Shown: positions 42,806 through 49,994 of the stretch, piece by piece | How positions within the stretch are numbered: the first letter of the stretch is position 1 | Layout of the letters: the number at the start of each line of letters is the position of its first letter | Source: Advenella sp048381675 | GTDB taxonomy: Bacteria; Pseudomonadota; Gammaproteobacteria; Burkholderiales; Burkholderiaceae_B | Direction of reading: 5' to 3' | NCBI RefSeq assembly: GCF_048381675.1 | Contig: NZ_JBLWIS010000001.1 | Location: 372,001-436,000 of the forward strand | Length of the DNA stretch: 64,000 bases | Translations under genes and position numbers: made by a program | The notes under the pieces: generated by a model | Seen by the model: only the letters and a program-made list of their open reading frames with translations | The model's database searches: none | Told to the model about the DNA's origin: nothing

Positions 42806-43399
42806 TCAAAAATTACCGTAGCTGCTTAAGTTCGTTATAAAGTTTTGAATTAGGGGTTGTAAAACCAAGTGTATGTGTTTAACACTTTCCTTGGTTATTT
42901 GCGTTAATCCCTTGGCAAAAGCATTATCAGGGTTCACCAGTGTCCAAATGCTCACGCCAAAAACCGTAAATAAACTTACTAGTACCGTTTCGTATCTACC
43001 CGAACGCCACCAACCTTTTTTTCCGAAGCTGATTCGTTGCCTGGGATGAATCCAGGGAATACCCATGGGGTTGGGGGCATCGGCCAAAATGTGCGTTAAT
43101 GCACCGGTTGCTGCACCAATCATGGTCGCACCTTCAAACCCTTTGATAGAAAACGCCCAATAAATTAAACCAACCCAAAACCAGGGCCAATGTGTGTAGG
43201 TGCGGTGTTTAATGAGCGAGCCTTTTCGTGCCCCTTTGCGGTAATAGGGTATTTCTATCCAGTCGGGTAAGGAGGTGGAAACTGCGGCGAACAGAGCACT
43301 TGCTGTTTGTAATAAAACATCGAGTCCTGCTGTTTTTGCAATAGCCGCAGCGATAAATGCAGCACCAAGGCCGGTAAGCCTATGTCCTTTACCAGTCAT
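42806..43399 (-). CDS. YdjM/DUF457 family inner-membrane metal-dependent hydrolase
   Basis: About 197 residues from the ATG at 43399 (MTGKGHRLTGLGAAF); a TTG at 43417 would add six. The family is a membrane protein with conserved metal-ligand residues: GHRLTG at the start, SLPDWIEIPY, HRTYTHWPWFW and LTHILADAPNPMGIPWIHPR. At least three hydrophobic segments are visible. E. coli YdjM is LexA-regulated and of unclear function. It stands alone in the accessory region. Confidence 0.82.
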   Translation of the reverse strand: MTGKGHRLTGLGAAFIAAAIAKTAGLDVLLQTASALFAAVSTSLPDWIEIPYYRKGARKGSLIKHRTYTHWPWFWVGLIYWAFSIKGFEGATMIGAATGALTHILADAPNPMGIPWIHPRQRISFGKKGWWRSGRYETVLVSLFTVFGVSIWTLVNPDNAFAKGLTQITKESVKHIHLVLQPLIQNFITNLSSYGNF

Positions 43400-43595
43400 T
43401 AAAAAGCATCCAACCAACTTAATGATGCTGCACGATATACGGGCGCAGTAATAATTAATTATTAATTTGTTAATGGTAATATATTTTACTTAAATTAATT
43501 GGGATTACTTCATTTTTGTTTAATATTTATACAGTATGTTCATAGTATTTTCAGCTGAAAAACAGCAATAGCGTGGATTTTTAAGTGTGGAAGAT

Positions 43596-43697
43596 ATGCC
43601 TTCGATATTTGTTAAGACAGTTGTCATTATTTTTGTCTTAGGTAGCTTGTGGCATCGTTATCTCTTTCTCAGGGTTCAACGTTACTGGTTCAGTTGA
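43596..43697 (+). CDS. Possible 33-residue membrane micropeptide
   Basis: ATG at 43596 opens a 33-codon frame with a hydrophobic stretch (IFVKTVVIIFVLGSLW) followed by basic and aromatic residues. GTGG lies a few bases upstream. Short hydrophobic frames arise by chance in AT-rich DNA. The rest of the 43400-43869 gap shows nothing else I can support. Confidence 0.22.
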   Translation: MPSIFVKTVVIIFVLGSLWHRYLFLRVQRYWFS

Positions 43698-43869
43698 TTC
43701 ATTGTTTCTGCCTGGACGTGTGCCCCAGCGTGATAGATTATTCTCAGGCCTGCATCAACACTGCTTTACGTTGAGCTAGCAACGCTGAATTTTCGCCGTC
43801 ATACATTGAGTTGAAAATTTGAGTAATTTCTCTAACTTTTGCATAGTAAAGGTTAGAGACATTATTAGT

Positions 43870-44535
43870 TTATTTTGCACAATCAGACCTAGGCGTACTA
43901 AGCCCGTGGCCAATGGTTATGGCAGTTGGCGTAACATTTTTGAAGGCATTATAACCCTGTGTATTGAAGCGGTCGTCGCAGTTAAACCGGGTCTCCATAA
44001 TGTAGTCTTCTCCTGCTGCTTTTTTCATTAGTTCTTCCCATTCATCAGCGGCATCGAGGGCAGGATCACCAACAAGTTTAAACTCAAGTAGTACTTCGAT
44101 GAAGTTTGTTGCCCGAGGCCCTTCCCAAAGCGCAAAAACCGATGGATCGGCGGCATTGCCGCACAGGCTTAGGCAATCGGCCATAAAGGTAAAATTATCA
44201 AACTCAAAAGCGCCAACGGTCAACGGGGTATTGGCTGGTGGTGCGTAAGAGTCAATGAAGGTACTTAAATCAGCTTGGCATTTATCATTTAATTCCATAC
44301 GCAAGGCAGAGACATCGTTGTTATCAATCGTAGCAGTGATATTGCATCCTTGTACCCTAAAACTATGCTCATTGCCTGAAGATTTCCGGGGAATGCCCGC
44401 GATTGACTCAAAGTAACGCTGAGTAGTGCCAAGCATATCGCCGTTGAAAACTTCTTGGACCGTTTTGGCTTGCACAGCGTTGGCAAAAGGGCTGATTAAC
44501 ATTGAGGCGATGAGCATTTTGGGAAGGAGTGACAT
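43870..44535 (-). CDS. Secreted cysteine-containing protein, unknown family (copy 1)
   Basis: About 221 residues from ATG 44535, with AAGGA upstream; a TTG two codons earlier is less likely. A signal peptide (LLPKMLIASMLISPFANAVQA) is followed by a soluble domain with six cysteines shared with copy 2: QGC, KC, DCLSLC, NC and a C-terminal C. The first 25 or so mature residues (from EVFNGDMLG to GIPRK) match copy 2 at 22 of 25 positions. Paired cysteines suggest disulfides in the periplasm or outside. I do not recognise the family. Confidence 0.8.
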   Translation of the reverse strand: MSLLPKMLIASMLISPFANAVQAKTVQEVFNGDMLGTTQRYFESIAGIPRKSSGNEHSFRVQGCNITATIDNNDVSALRMELNDKCQADLSTFIDSYAPPANTPLTVGAFEFDNFTFMADCLSLCGNAADPSVFALWEGPRATNFIEVLLEFKLVGDPALDAADEWEELMKKAAGEDYIMETRFNCDDRFNTQGYNAFKNVTPTAITIGHGLSTPRSDCAK

Positions 44536-44709
44536 GAACAAGATCCTTATTGCTGTGGTTGTATTAAATTGAATGTAAGCATATTTTATATTATTAAATT
44601 TTAGTAAGCTTAACAGAAGTGGTTGTGATTTAAACCAATGTCGAGAGCTTGAAATCGTTACTCATGGTAGTGTATGGTTTTGGTTCAATTGAATTCAGGT
44701 GGTGGGATT

Positions 44710-45216
44710 ATGGCGGTTCGTTGGTCGAAAATTTTGTTGATAACGGCAATTGCCTTGTTTGCGTCGTTGGTGGCCTTTGGCAATATCACCGATTACAACA
44801 GTAATTTTTCATTCGTGCGTCACGTGTTGTTGATGGATACCATCTTTCCTGATTCCACAATTTCATATCGTGCTATTCATTCGCCGGTATTGCATCATGC
44901 TGCGTACCTACTCATCATCGGGCTTGAGGTTTTTACTGCCTTGTTGTGTTGGTGGGGGGCGGGGCGCTTGTTAGTGCGTAGAAAATCATCGGCTCACCAT
45001 TTTAACCGCGCAAAAAATATTGCCGTATGTGGGCTAACGCTTGGTTTTTTACTTTGGCAGGTTGGCTTTATGTCGGTGGGGGGCGAATGGTTTGGTATGT
45101 GGATGTCGTCCGAATGGAACGGCATTCAATCAGCTTTTCAGTTCTTTGTGACGATCATGCTGGTTTTAATCTACGTCGTTTTTCCTGACACTGAGCTAGA
45201 TGAATCAAATGCCTAA
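44710..45216 (+). CDS. DUF2165 small integral membrane protein
   Basis: The protein has 168 residues with four membrane segments (about 7-27, 60-85, 97-120 and 138-160). The SFVRHVLLMDTIFPDSTISYRAI motif and the WFGMWMSSEWNGIQSAFQF segment are typical of DUF2165. The ATG at 44710 is preferred to 44674 because it gives the family N-terminus and has a GGTGGG purine stretch upstream. Function unknown. Confidence 0.82.
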   Translation: MAVRWSKILLITAIALFASLVAFGNITDYNSNFSFVRHVLLMDTIFPDSTISYRAIHSPVLHHAAYLLIIGLEVFTALLCWWGAGRLLVRRKSSAHHFNRAKNIAVCGLTLGFLLWQVGFMSVGGEWFGMWMSSEWNGIQSAFQFFVTIMLVLIYVVFPDTELDESNA

Positions 45217-45742
45217 TCCGTAAGAGGTGCACTAATCTGTAGGCAGGTTTGAATCGACCATGCTTTGTAGACAGCTTTTGGGCTTAGAAAAATACGTTCG
45301 TTTACTGCTCATAAGCACCTCGTTAATTAGCCATTTTATTTAACTAAATGGTATTTACAAAATCGGTGGCTATTCATACTTGTGCCTAGGGTTTCTAGGG
45401 ATATTGCAGTCGATTCATGCACTGCTAACATGTTAGTAAAGCTTTTCTCATCTTTTAATAGTTATATGTGAAATATTACTATTTTAAATCAAAAGCCTAG
45501 AGACAAAATGAAATCAAAAAGCAATGTAGTTGCTTAGGCGTTGAAACTTGGCGTTGGAAAGCAGTGGCGCTCGCCAAGTTCAGAACGCTCGCTTTGTGAT
45601 TGCCAAGAATGGTAGGGGCTTCAGTGGTGTTGAAGTTGCTGCAACTTTTATTATGGTTCCGGAAAAGTAAGTCAGATGGTGGGTGTGCCAATCAGCATTC
45701 ACCCGTTTGTAATATCAAGCGGAAATTTACGAGACAGCCAAT
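45217..45742. other. Intergenic stretch with a possible degenerate gene end
   Basis: Plus-strand frame 45545-45670 reads like the tail of a real protein (ARQVQNARFVIAKNGRGFSGVEVAATFIMVP, then stop) but is closed by stops just upstream. The pattern is faintly like a TonB-type C-terminal domain. The rest is AT-rich without recognisable features. Confidence 0.25.
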
Positions 45743-47278
45743 ATGAATCTTAGTCACCTTTTTCAGCGTAGCGTGCAGCTCTACGGCGATTACCCAGCCC
45801 TGATCAAGGGTAAACAATTGCCAACCAGTTACAAGCAATTGGATAAGCGTGTTCGTATGCTAGCTTTTTGGTTAAGAAATGAACTTGGCCTGGCACCGGG
45901 AGACCGCGTAACCCTCGCATTGAAGAATTGCACCGAATATCTGGAACTGTTGCTGGCATCTTGGCACGCGGGGCTTTGTGTGGTACCGGTTAATATCAAG
46001 TTGCATCCTGATGAGATCGCCTACATGGTGAGCAACTCCGGGTCGCGCGCGTGCATGACTCAAGAGGCACTTTTTCAACCTATGCAGGATGCGCTTGTTG
46101 GCGTGCCTGAAGTGAAGGTGTTAAGCCTGGATTCATCGCTGTTCCATAGGGCCTTCGACTGTCCTGAACTTTCATTGGGCCCTGACGATGACCAGAGTCT
46201 TGCGTGGTTGTTCTATACAAGTGGAACGACAGGTAAGCCCAAAGGGGTAATGCTTAGTCATGCCAATTTGGTCAGTATGGCCATGCATTTTTATTCAGAT
46301 GTGCAATCAGTGAGCCCTCATAGCATTTTATTACATGCGGCTCCCATGTCTCACGGTAGCGGCTTGTACAGCATTCCCTACTTCATCAAGGGGGGCGCCC
46401 AGCTTGTGCCCGATTCAGGTGGTTTTGAAGAGGCTGAACTGTTTGATCTGTTTGCGCACTATCAGGATGTCAGCCTGTTTGCAGCACCGACCATGGTGCG
46501 GCGCATGGTTGGTTTTGCACAGTCCCGTTGTCCTGAAGTGTCTGGCCTGCGTTCAATAATTGTGGGTGGCGCGCCATTCTACGTCGAGGACATCAAGCAA
46601 GCTGTTGGCTGCTTTGGTCCCAGGATTATTCATATGTATGGCCAGGGGGAAAGCCCGATGACGATCTCGGCTCTTCCGCCCGGGAGTCTGGCTCATGCGG
46701 TTGAAACCGGTGACATAAACCTGTTGTCTTCTGTGGGGTTCCCGCAGACGTCTATGCAGGTTGAGATACTCGATCATAATGATCAGCCAGTTCCGGAGGG
46801 CGAACTGGGCGAAGTGGTAGTTCGTGGGCCAACGGTCATGATGGGATATTGGAATAATCCGGAGGCAACTGCTAAAACATTGCTGAACGGTGCCTTGAAA
46901 ACGGGTGATATCGGCATGCTGGATACGCGGGGTATGCTCTATTTAAAGGATCGTTCGAAAGATGTGATTATCAGCGGCGGCACCAATATTTATCCTCGTG
47001 AAGTAGAGGATGTACTACTTGCTTATCCTTTGGTCAGCGAAGTGTCAGTGGTAGGTGCCCCAGACCCAGAGTGGGGAGAGTCGATTGTGGCTTTTGTGGT
47101 GACTATTCCTGGTAAAAAGGTTCAAGTGTCCGAGTTGGATGCCCATTGCCTGACGCATATTGCAAGATTTAAACGGCCAAAACGCTATGTGTTTGTGGAT
47201 AATCTTCCAAAGAACGGGGCTGGTAAAATCATGAAACGAGAGCTCCAGCAAACCCTGGTGAACAAGAATGGCCAATGA
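45743..47278 (+). CDS. AMP-dependent acyl-CoA synthetase (ANL superfamily)
   Basis: The 511-residue adenylate-forming enzyme activates a carboxylic acid as acyl-AMP and then acyl-CoA. Core motifs are P-loop YTSGTTGKPKGVMLSH (about 159-174), A5-like HMYGQGESPM, A7 LKTGDIGMLDTRG, A8 linker DRSKDVIISGGTNIYPREVE, and A10 PKNGAGKIMKRELQ with the catalytic Lys. The substrate pocket cannot be assigned; chain length suggests a medium-size or aromatic acid. It is not part of an obvious operon and lies inside the accessory region. Confidence 0.88.
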   Translation: MNLSHLFQRSVQLYGDYPALIKGKQLPTSYKQLDKRVRMLAFWLRNELGLAPGDRVTLALKNCTEYLELLLASWHAGLCVVPVNIKLHPDEIAYMVSNSGSRACMTQEALFQPMQDALVGVPEVKVLSLDSSLFHRAFDCPELSLGPDDDQSLAWLFYTSGTTGKPKGVMLSHANLVSMAMHFYSDVQSVSPHSILLHAAPMSHGSGLYSIPYFIKGGAQLVPDSGGFEEAELFDLFAHYQDVSLFAAPTMVRRMVGFAQSRCPEVSGLRSIIVGGAPFYVEDIKQAVGCFGPRIIHMYGQGESPMTISALPPGSLAHAVETGDINLLSSVGFPQTSMQVEILDHNDQPVPEGELGEVVVRGPTVMMGYWNNPEATAKTLLNGALKTGDIGMLDTRGMLYLKDRSKDVIISGGTNIYPREVEDVLLAYPLVSEVSVVGAPDPEWGESIVAFVVTIPGKKVQVSELDAHCLTHIARFKRPKRYVFVDNLPKNGAGKIMKRELQQTLVNKNGQ

Positions 47279-47386
47279 AAATAAATTGTTCAAGCGGACG
47301 GTAGGTAACCAGACCAAGCAGGCATATTCAGCAGTTGCAGCTCATTATCGATGGTGATGCTGCTGCCGCACTCAAAATATCGGCCA

Positions 47387-47556
47387 AGCGTTTTCCTGGT
47401 CTTTGATTTGGGTAATTCATCAAAAAATTCTACGCTTCTGGGGGCTTTTGTAAGCCGCCATATGTTCCTGTGACCAGTCAATAATCTATTTTTCTTCCGC
47501 CATCAGACCATCTTTCAGTACTACCAGTGCCTTGATCTGCTCAGCTGGTTTTTCGT
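47387..47556 (-). pseudogene. Relic of an acyl-CoA ligase 3' end
   Basis: This stretch is clearly similar at the DNA level to the end of the intact ligase gene at 49995-51677: TTTGATTTGGGTAATTCATC is shared exactly, and similar blocks continue for about 170 bp. The translated remnant keeps KAPRSVEFFDELPKS but the A10 lysine motif is broken and the frame is disrupted. It is a decayed partial copy, now cut by the IS66-type relic downstream. Confidence 0.75.
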
Positions 47557-47576
47557 TACTAAAAAGTCAAAAAATC

Positions 47577-47868
47577 GTAAGCGAACGGTAAACTACACCT
47601 TGAGGATCTCCGGTTAGTCCGTCAAGATCGTGTCCATTACAATTTAAGCGGACACGATCATGAATGACATTATGCCCCTCAAGCGCGTGAGACGGTCTTA
47701 TTCTGCCGAATTTAAGACTGAACTGGTCAAGGCCAGCCAACAACCCGGTGTTTCACTAGCCGGTTTGGCCCTGCATCATGGCCTGAATGCCAATCTACTA
47801 CGGCGTTGGGTACGTGAATATGAATGCGAAGGCAAGCATATCGCCATGCAAACCGACACGAACGGGGG
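47577..47868 (+). mobile_element. IS66-family relic with truncated TnpA
   Basis: GTAAGCG at 47577 looks like an IS66-type left end. From 47660 a frame encodes the N-terminus of TnpA (RRSYSAEFKTELVKASQQPGVSLAGLALHHGLNANLLRRWVREYE), the helix-turn-helix protein of IS66 elements. It is cut near 47868, where another IS fragment begins; the open frame continues to 47911 only by chance. TnpB and TnpC are absent, so the element is dead. Confidence 0.85.
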
Positions 47869-47980
47869 GAGTAATTTATTAAGTACCGCTTGTTTACGTT
47901 CATGGGAATAACGGGCCATGATGAGTGTCCTTTACCGCCTGTTTTAATTGAAATGGGAGGGTGACAACTATCCTGACACA
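47868..47980 (-). mobile_element. IS3-type element fragment (left end plus start of OrfA)
   Basis: Read on the minus strand, the end TGTGTCAGGATAGTTGTCAC (47980 to 47961) is followed by an OrfA start at 47919, MARYSHERKQAVLNKLLPP, typical of a group of IS3-like transposases. The fragment stops at the junction with the IS66 relic. The same type of terminal repeat reappears at 54025-54044. Confidence 0.75.
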
Positions 47981-48120
47981 GGGGGTCCCTTTAAAAGCAG
48001 GGCATGTCTTTGGGCAAAAAATGGATTGTTGATTATGTTATTTTTGGCATATTATTTAATTAATCAGTTTAACAATTTACAATAAGAAATTAAGCTGTTT
48101 TTTTATTGGGCGATTGTCTT

Positions 48121-48765
48121 ATGTGTGGCCGTTATGCTTTATTTAATACGCAAGCGTTGCAAAGCCAGTTTGGGCTTGATGTTATAGACCCTATGCCAGA
48201 ACGCTATAACATAGCACCCCAGCAAATTGCGCCGGTTATAAAAGAAGTGGCCGGCAAGCGGGTATTACTGCATGCCATCTGGGGCCTGCGGCCATCATGG
48301 GCGAATGATGCCATGCCCAAACCTTTCAATGCAAAAGTGGAAACGGCGGCAGAAAAGCCTTTTTTCAGGAATGCCTGGCGGCGTTCAAGAGTGATCGTGC
48401 CCGCCAATGGTTATTATGAATGGAAAAGCAGCACTTCGGGCAAACAGCCATATTTCATCTATCCGGAATCAGGTTTGTTTGGTTTTGCAGGGCTGTTGGA
48501 GTTTCATGAAGAGGTGCCTAATTTCACTATTATCACCACCACTGCCAATGCGTTGACTAAAGAGATTCATGACCGCATGCCGGTGATCCTGCAATCGGCT
48601 GATTATGCGGCCTGGCTGAGTGAAGGTAACAATAGTAATAATATGCTGTTACGGAAAATAGCCGGGCAGTATCCATCGGAAAAAATGCGTATGCAAATGG
48701 CGAATAAGGCGGTGGGAAATGTAAGTAATGAGGGGGCGTTTTTGTTGGGTGATGGGAAGTTTTAA
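48121..48765 (+). CDS. SRAP domain protein (YedK/HMCES type)
   Basis: SRAP proteins protect abasic sites in single-stranded DNA by forming a covalent thiazolidine link through Cys2. The start at 48121 gives MCGRYALF, so Cys2 becomes the N-terminus after Met removal; a start five codons upstream would destroy the active site. Other conserved features are PERYNIAPQQ (Asn), FNAKVETAAEKPFFR, CRVIVPANGYYEWK-like RVIVPANGYYEWK (active Glu) and HDRMPVIL (active His). Length 214. Confidence 0.95.
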   Translation: MCGRYALFNTQALQSQFGLDVIDPMPERYNIAPQQIAPVIKEVAGKRVLLHAIWGLRPSWANDAMPKPFNAKVETAAEKPFFRNAWRRSRVIVPANGYYEWKSSTSGKQPYFIYPESGLFGFAGLLEFHEEVPNFTIITTTANALTKEIHDRMPVILQSADYAAWLSEGNNSNNMLLRKIAGQYPSEKMRMQMANKAVGNVSNEGAFLLGDGKF

Positions 48766-48790
48766 AGGTTGACGGCTTCTTCAATTACGT

Positions 48791-48904
48791 TTGCTGTCCC
48801 TTGATTACGGTACTGTTGATGAAGAAAATATGCATGAATTGCATGGTAGGGTGTTCAGGCCGAGTAACAATTTGCCTTCATTGCCCTTGCAAAGATCAAA
48901 ATAA
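48791..48904 (+). pseudogene. Possible gene-end remnant, unknown
   Basis: A 37-codon frame (GTVDEENMHELHGRVFRPSNN... ending QRSK, then TAA) has protein-like composition but no start or ribosome site. It lies just before the promoter of the following gene and could be a relic or chance. Confidence 0.2.
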
Positions 48905-48920
48905 ACCATTGAGATGGCCT

Positions 48921-48948
48921 TTGACATATTTGCAATATGTATTATAGT
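48921..48948 (+). promoter_or_regulatory. Promoter with a palindromic spacer before secreted protein copy 2
   Basis: TTGACA (48921-48926) and TATAGT (48943-48948) are 16 bp apart. The region 48925-48941 is a perfect inverted repeat (ACATATT, TGC, AATATGT) overlapping the -35 and the spacer, a plausible repressor site. Confidence 0.6.
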
Positions 48949-49001
48949 TTTGATACTTTGACTCACATGTTTTTTCCCAAAACTGGAAACAGGAATTCTC
49001 T

Positions 49002-49646
49002 ATGTTCATACGAACTTTATTAACCACCACTGGCTTGCTATGTATTGCGTCCCTCAGCCAGGCTGCAACGGTTGCAGAGGTGTTCAATGGTGAAATGCTT
49101 GGCACTAACCAACGCTACTTTGAGTCGATCGCAGGTATTCCCCGTGAGTCATATGACAATGTACACGAGTTCCGCGTCCAGGGTTGTGAGATTCAGGCAA
49201 CGGTTAGTGATGAGCGAATTGCGCAATTGCGCCTTGAGATTACGCCCACTTGCAAGGCTGATCTTACCTCTTTTATTGGTAATTATGCGCCAGCACCAGA
49301 TCAAACATTAACGTTGGGTGCCTTTGATATTGGTACCACTTACTATGCAGATTGCCTGGACATGTGTGGCAATGCCTTTGATCCATCTTTGTATGCTCTT
49401 TGGCGTGGCCCGCGTGCTGTAAGGGATTTGGAGGTTTTATTGGAAGCCAGAATAACTTCAGATAAGGCCATGGATGCCGCAGATATTTGGCAGCAACATA
49501 TGGAAAAGGTGATGGGTAGGGAATGGGTACTTGAAACACGCTTCAATTGTGACAACCGTTTTAACGATGTCGCTGAGAAAGTGCTTCGCGATGTCCCTGT
49601 TACTGGGGTAACACTAGGCTATGGCTTAAGTGCTCCGGGTTGTTAG
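49002..49646 (+). CDS. Secreted cysteine-containing protein, unknown family (copy 2)
   Basis: The 214-residue paralogue of the protein at 43870-44535. It has a signal peptide (LLTTTGLLCIASLSQAA), then EVFNGEMLGTNQRYFESIAG and the shared cysteine pattern: QGC, TCKAD, DCLDMCGNA, NCDNRF and a terminal C. Conserved non-cysteine blocks include ALW-GPRA and METRFN/LETRFN. AGGAA precedes the ATG, and a strong sigma70 promoter lies upstream. It faces the opposite way to copy 1, about 4.5 kb away. Confidence 0.82.
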   Translation: MFIRTLLTTTGLLCIASLSQAATVAEVFNGEMLGTNQRYFESIAGIPRESYDNVHEFRVQGCEIQATVSDERIAQLRLEITPTCKADLTSFIGNYAPAPDQTLTLGAFDIGTTYYADCLDMCGNAFDPSLYALWRGPRAVRDLEVLLEARITSDKAMDAADIWQQHMEKVMGREWVLETRFNCDNRFNDVAEKVLRDVPVTGVTLGYGLSAPGC

Positions 49647-49874
49647 TTATTTGAATTTATATTATTTTAGACAAAAAATAATGGTGGTTGATGAAACGGT
49701 TATTGACGCTGGCACTGCTGTTGGCCATGCTTACGTTTTGTGATGATCCGCAATGAAAAAATCCGGGTAATTAGGAAATGCCATGATATTTATTCAGATC
49801 TATATGCGGATTTGGACTCACCGGAACAGATCAATGCGCTTAAAGTGTTGCTGTTGCTGTTGAAGAAAAGCAAG

Positions 49875-49911
49875 GGCGGAGAAGGGTATGAGTCCCGTGG
49901 TGGATAAGGTG
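49875..49911 (+). repeat. 37-bp direct repeat, copy 1
   Basis: The sequence from GGCGGAGAAGGG to GATAAGGTG is identical to 53237-53273. Similarity extends a few bases upstream with mismatches. It lies at the end of the 49740-49907 frame. Confidence 0.9.
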
Positions 49912-49916
49912 GGTTA

Positions 49917-49955
49917 GAAGAAAAGATGGTTGTCCGGAATTTCCGGGCAACCATC
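49917..49955 (-). terminator. Terminator of the acyl-CoA ligase gene
   Basis: On the minus strand, GATGGTTG and CAACCATC arms (49925-49932, 49948-49955) enclose an inner CCGG/CCGG pairing and run into TTTTCTT. Confidence 0.8.
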
Positions 49956-49994
49956 TGGCAAGGCTAATTAAGTAGGGCCAATAAAAAATAAATG

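Larger units (their letters stand above)
49647..49994. other. Intergenic stretch with fragmentary frames
   Basis: A 21-residue frame (49691-49756) resembles the start of a signal peptide (MKRLLTLALLLAMLTFC) but stops at once. A 55-residue frame from GTG 49740 to TAA 49905-49907 (CHDIYSDLYADLDSPEQINALKVLLLLLKK) looks like the C-terminal helix of a MarR-type regulator, but that is a guess. Its last codons form the first copy of the 37-bp direct repeat. Confidence 0.3.

Noticed and set aside
47660..47911. Intact short transposase gene
   Set aside because: Only the first two-thirds matches IS66 TnpA; the tail reads into another IS fragment and TnpB/TnpC are missing.
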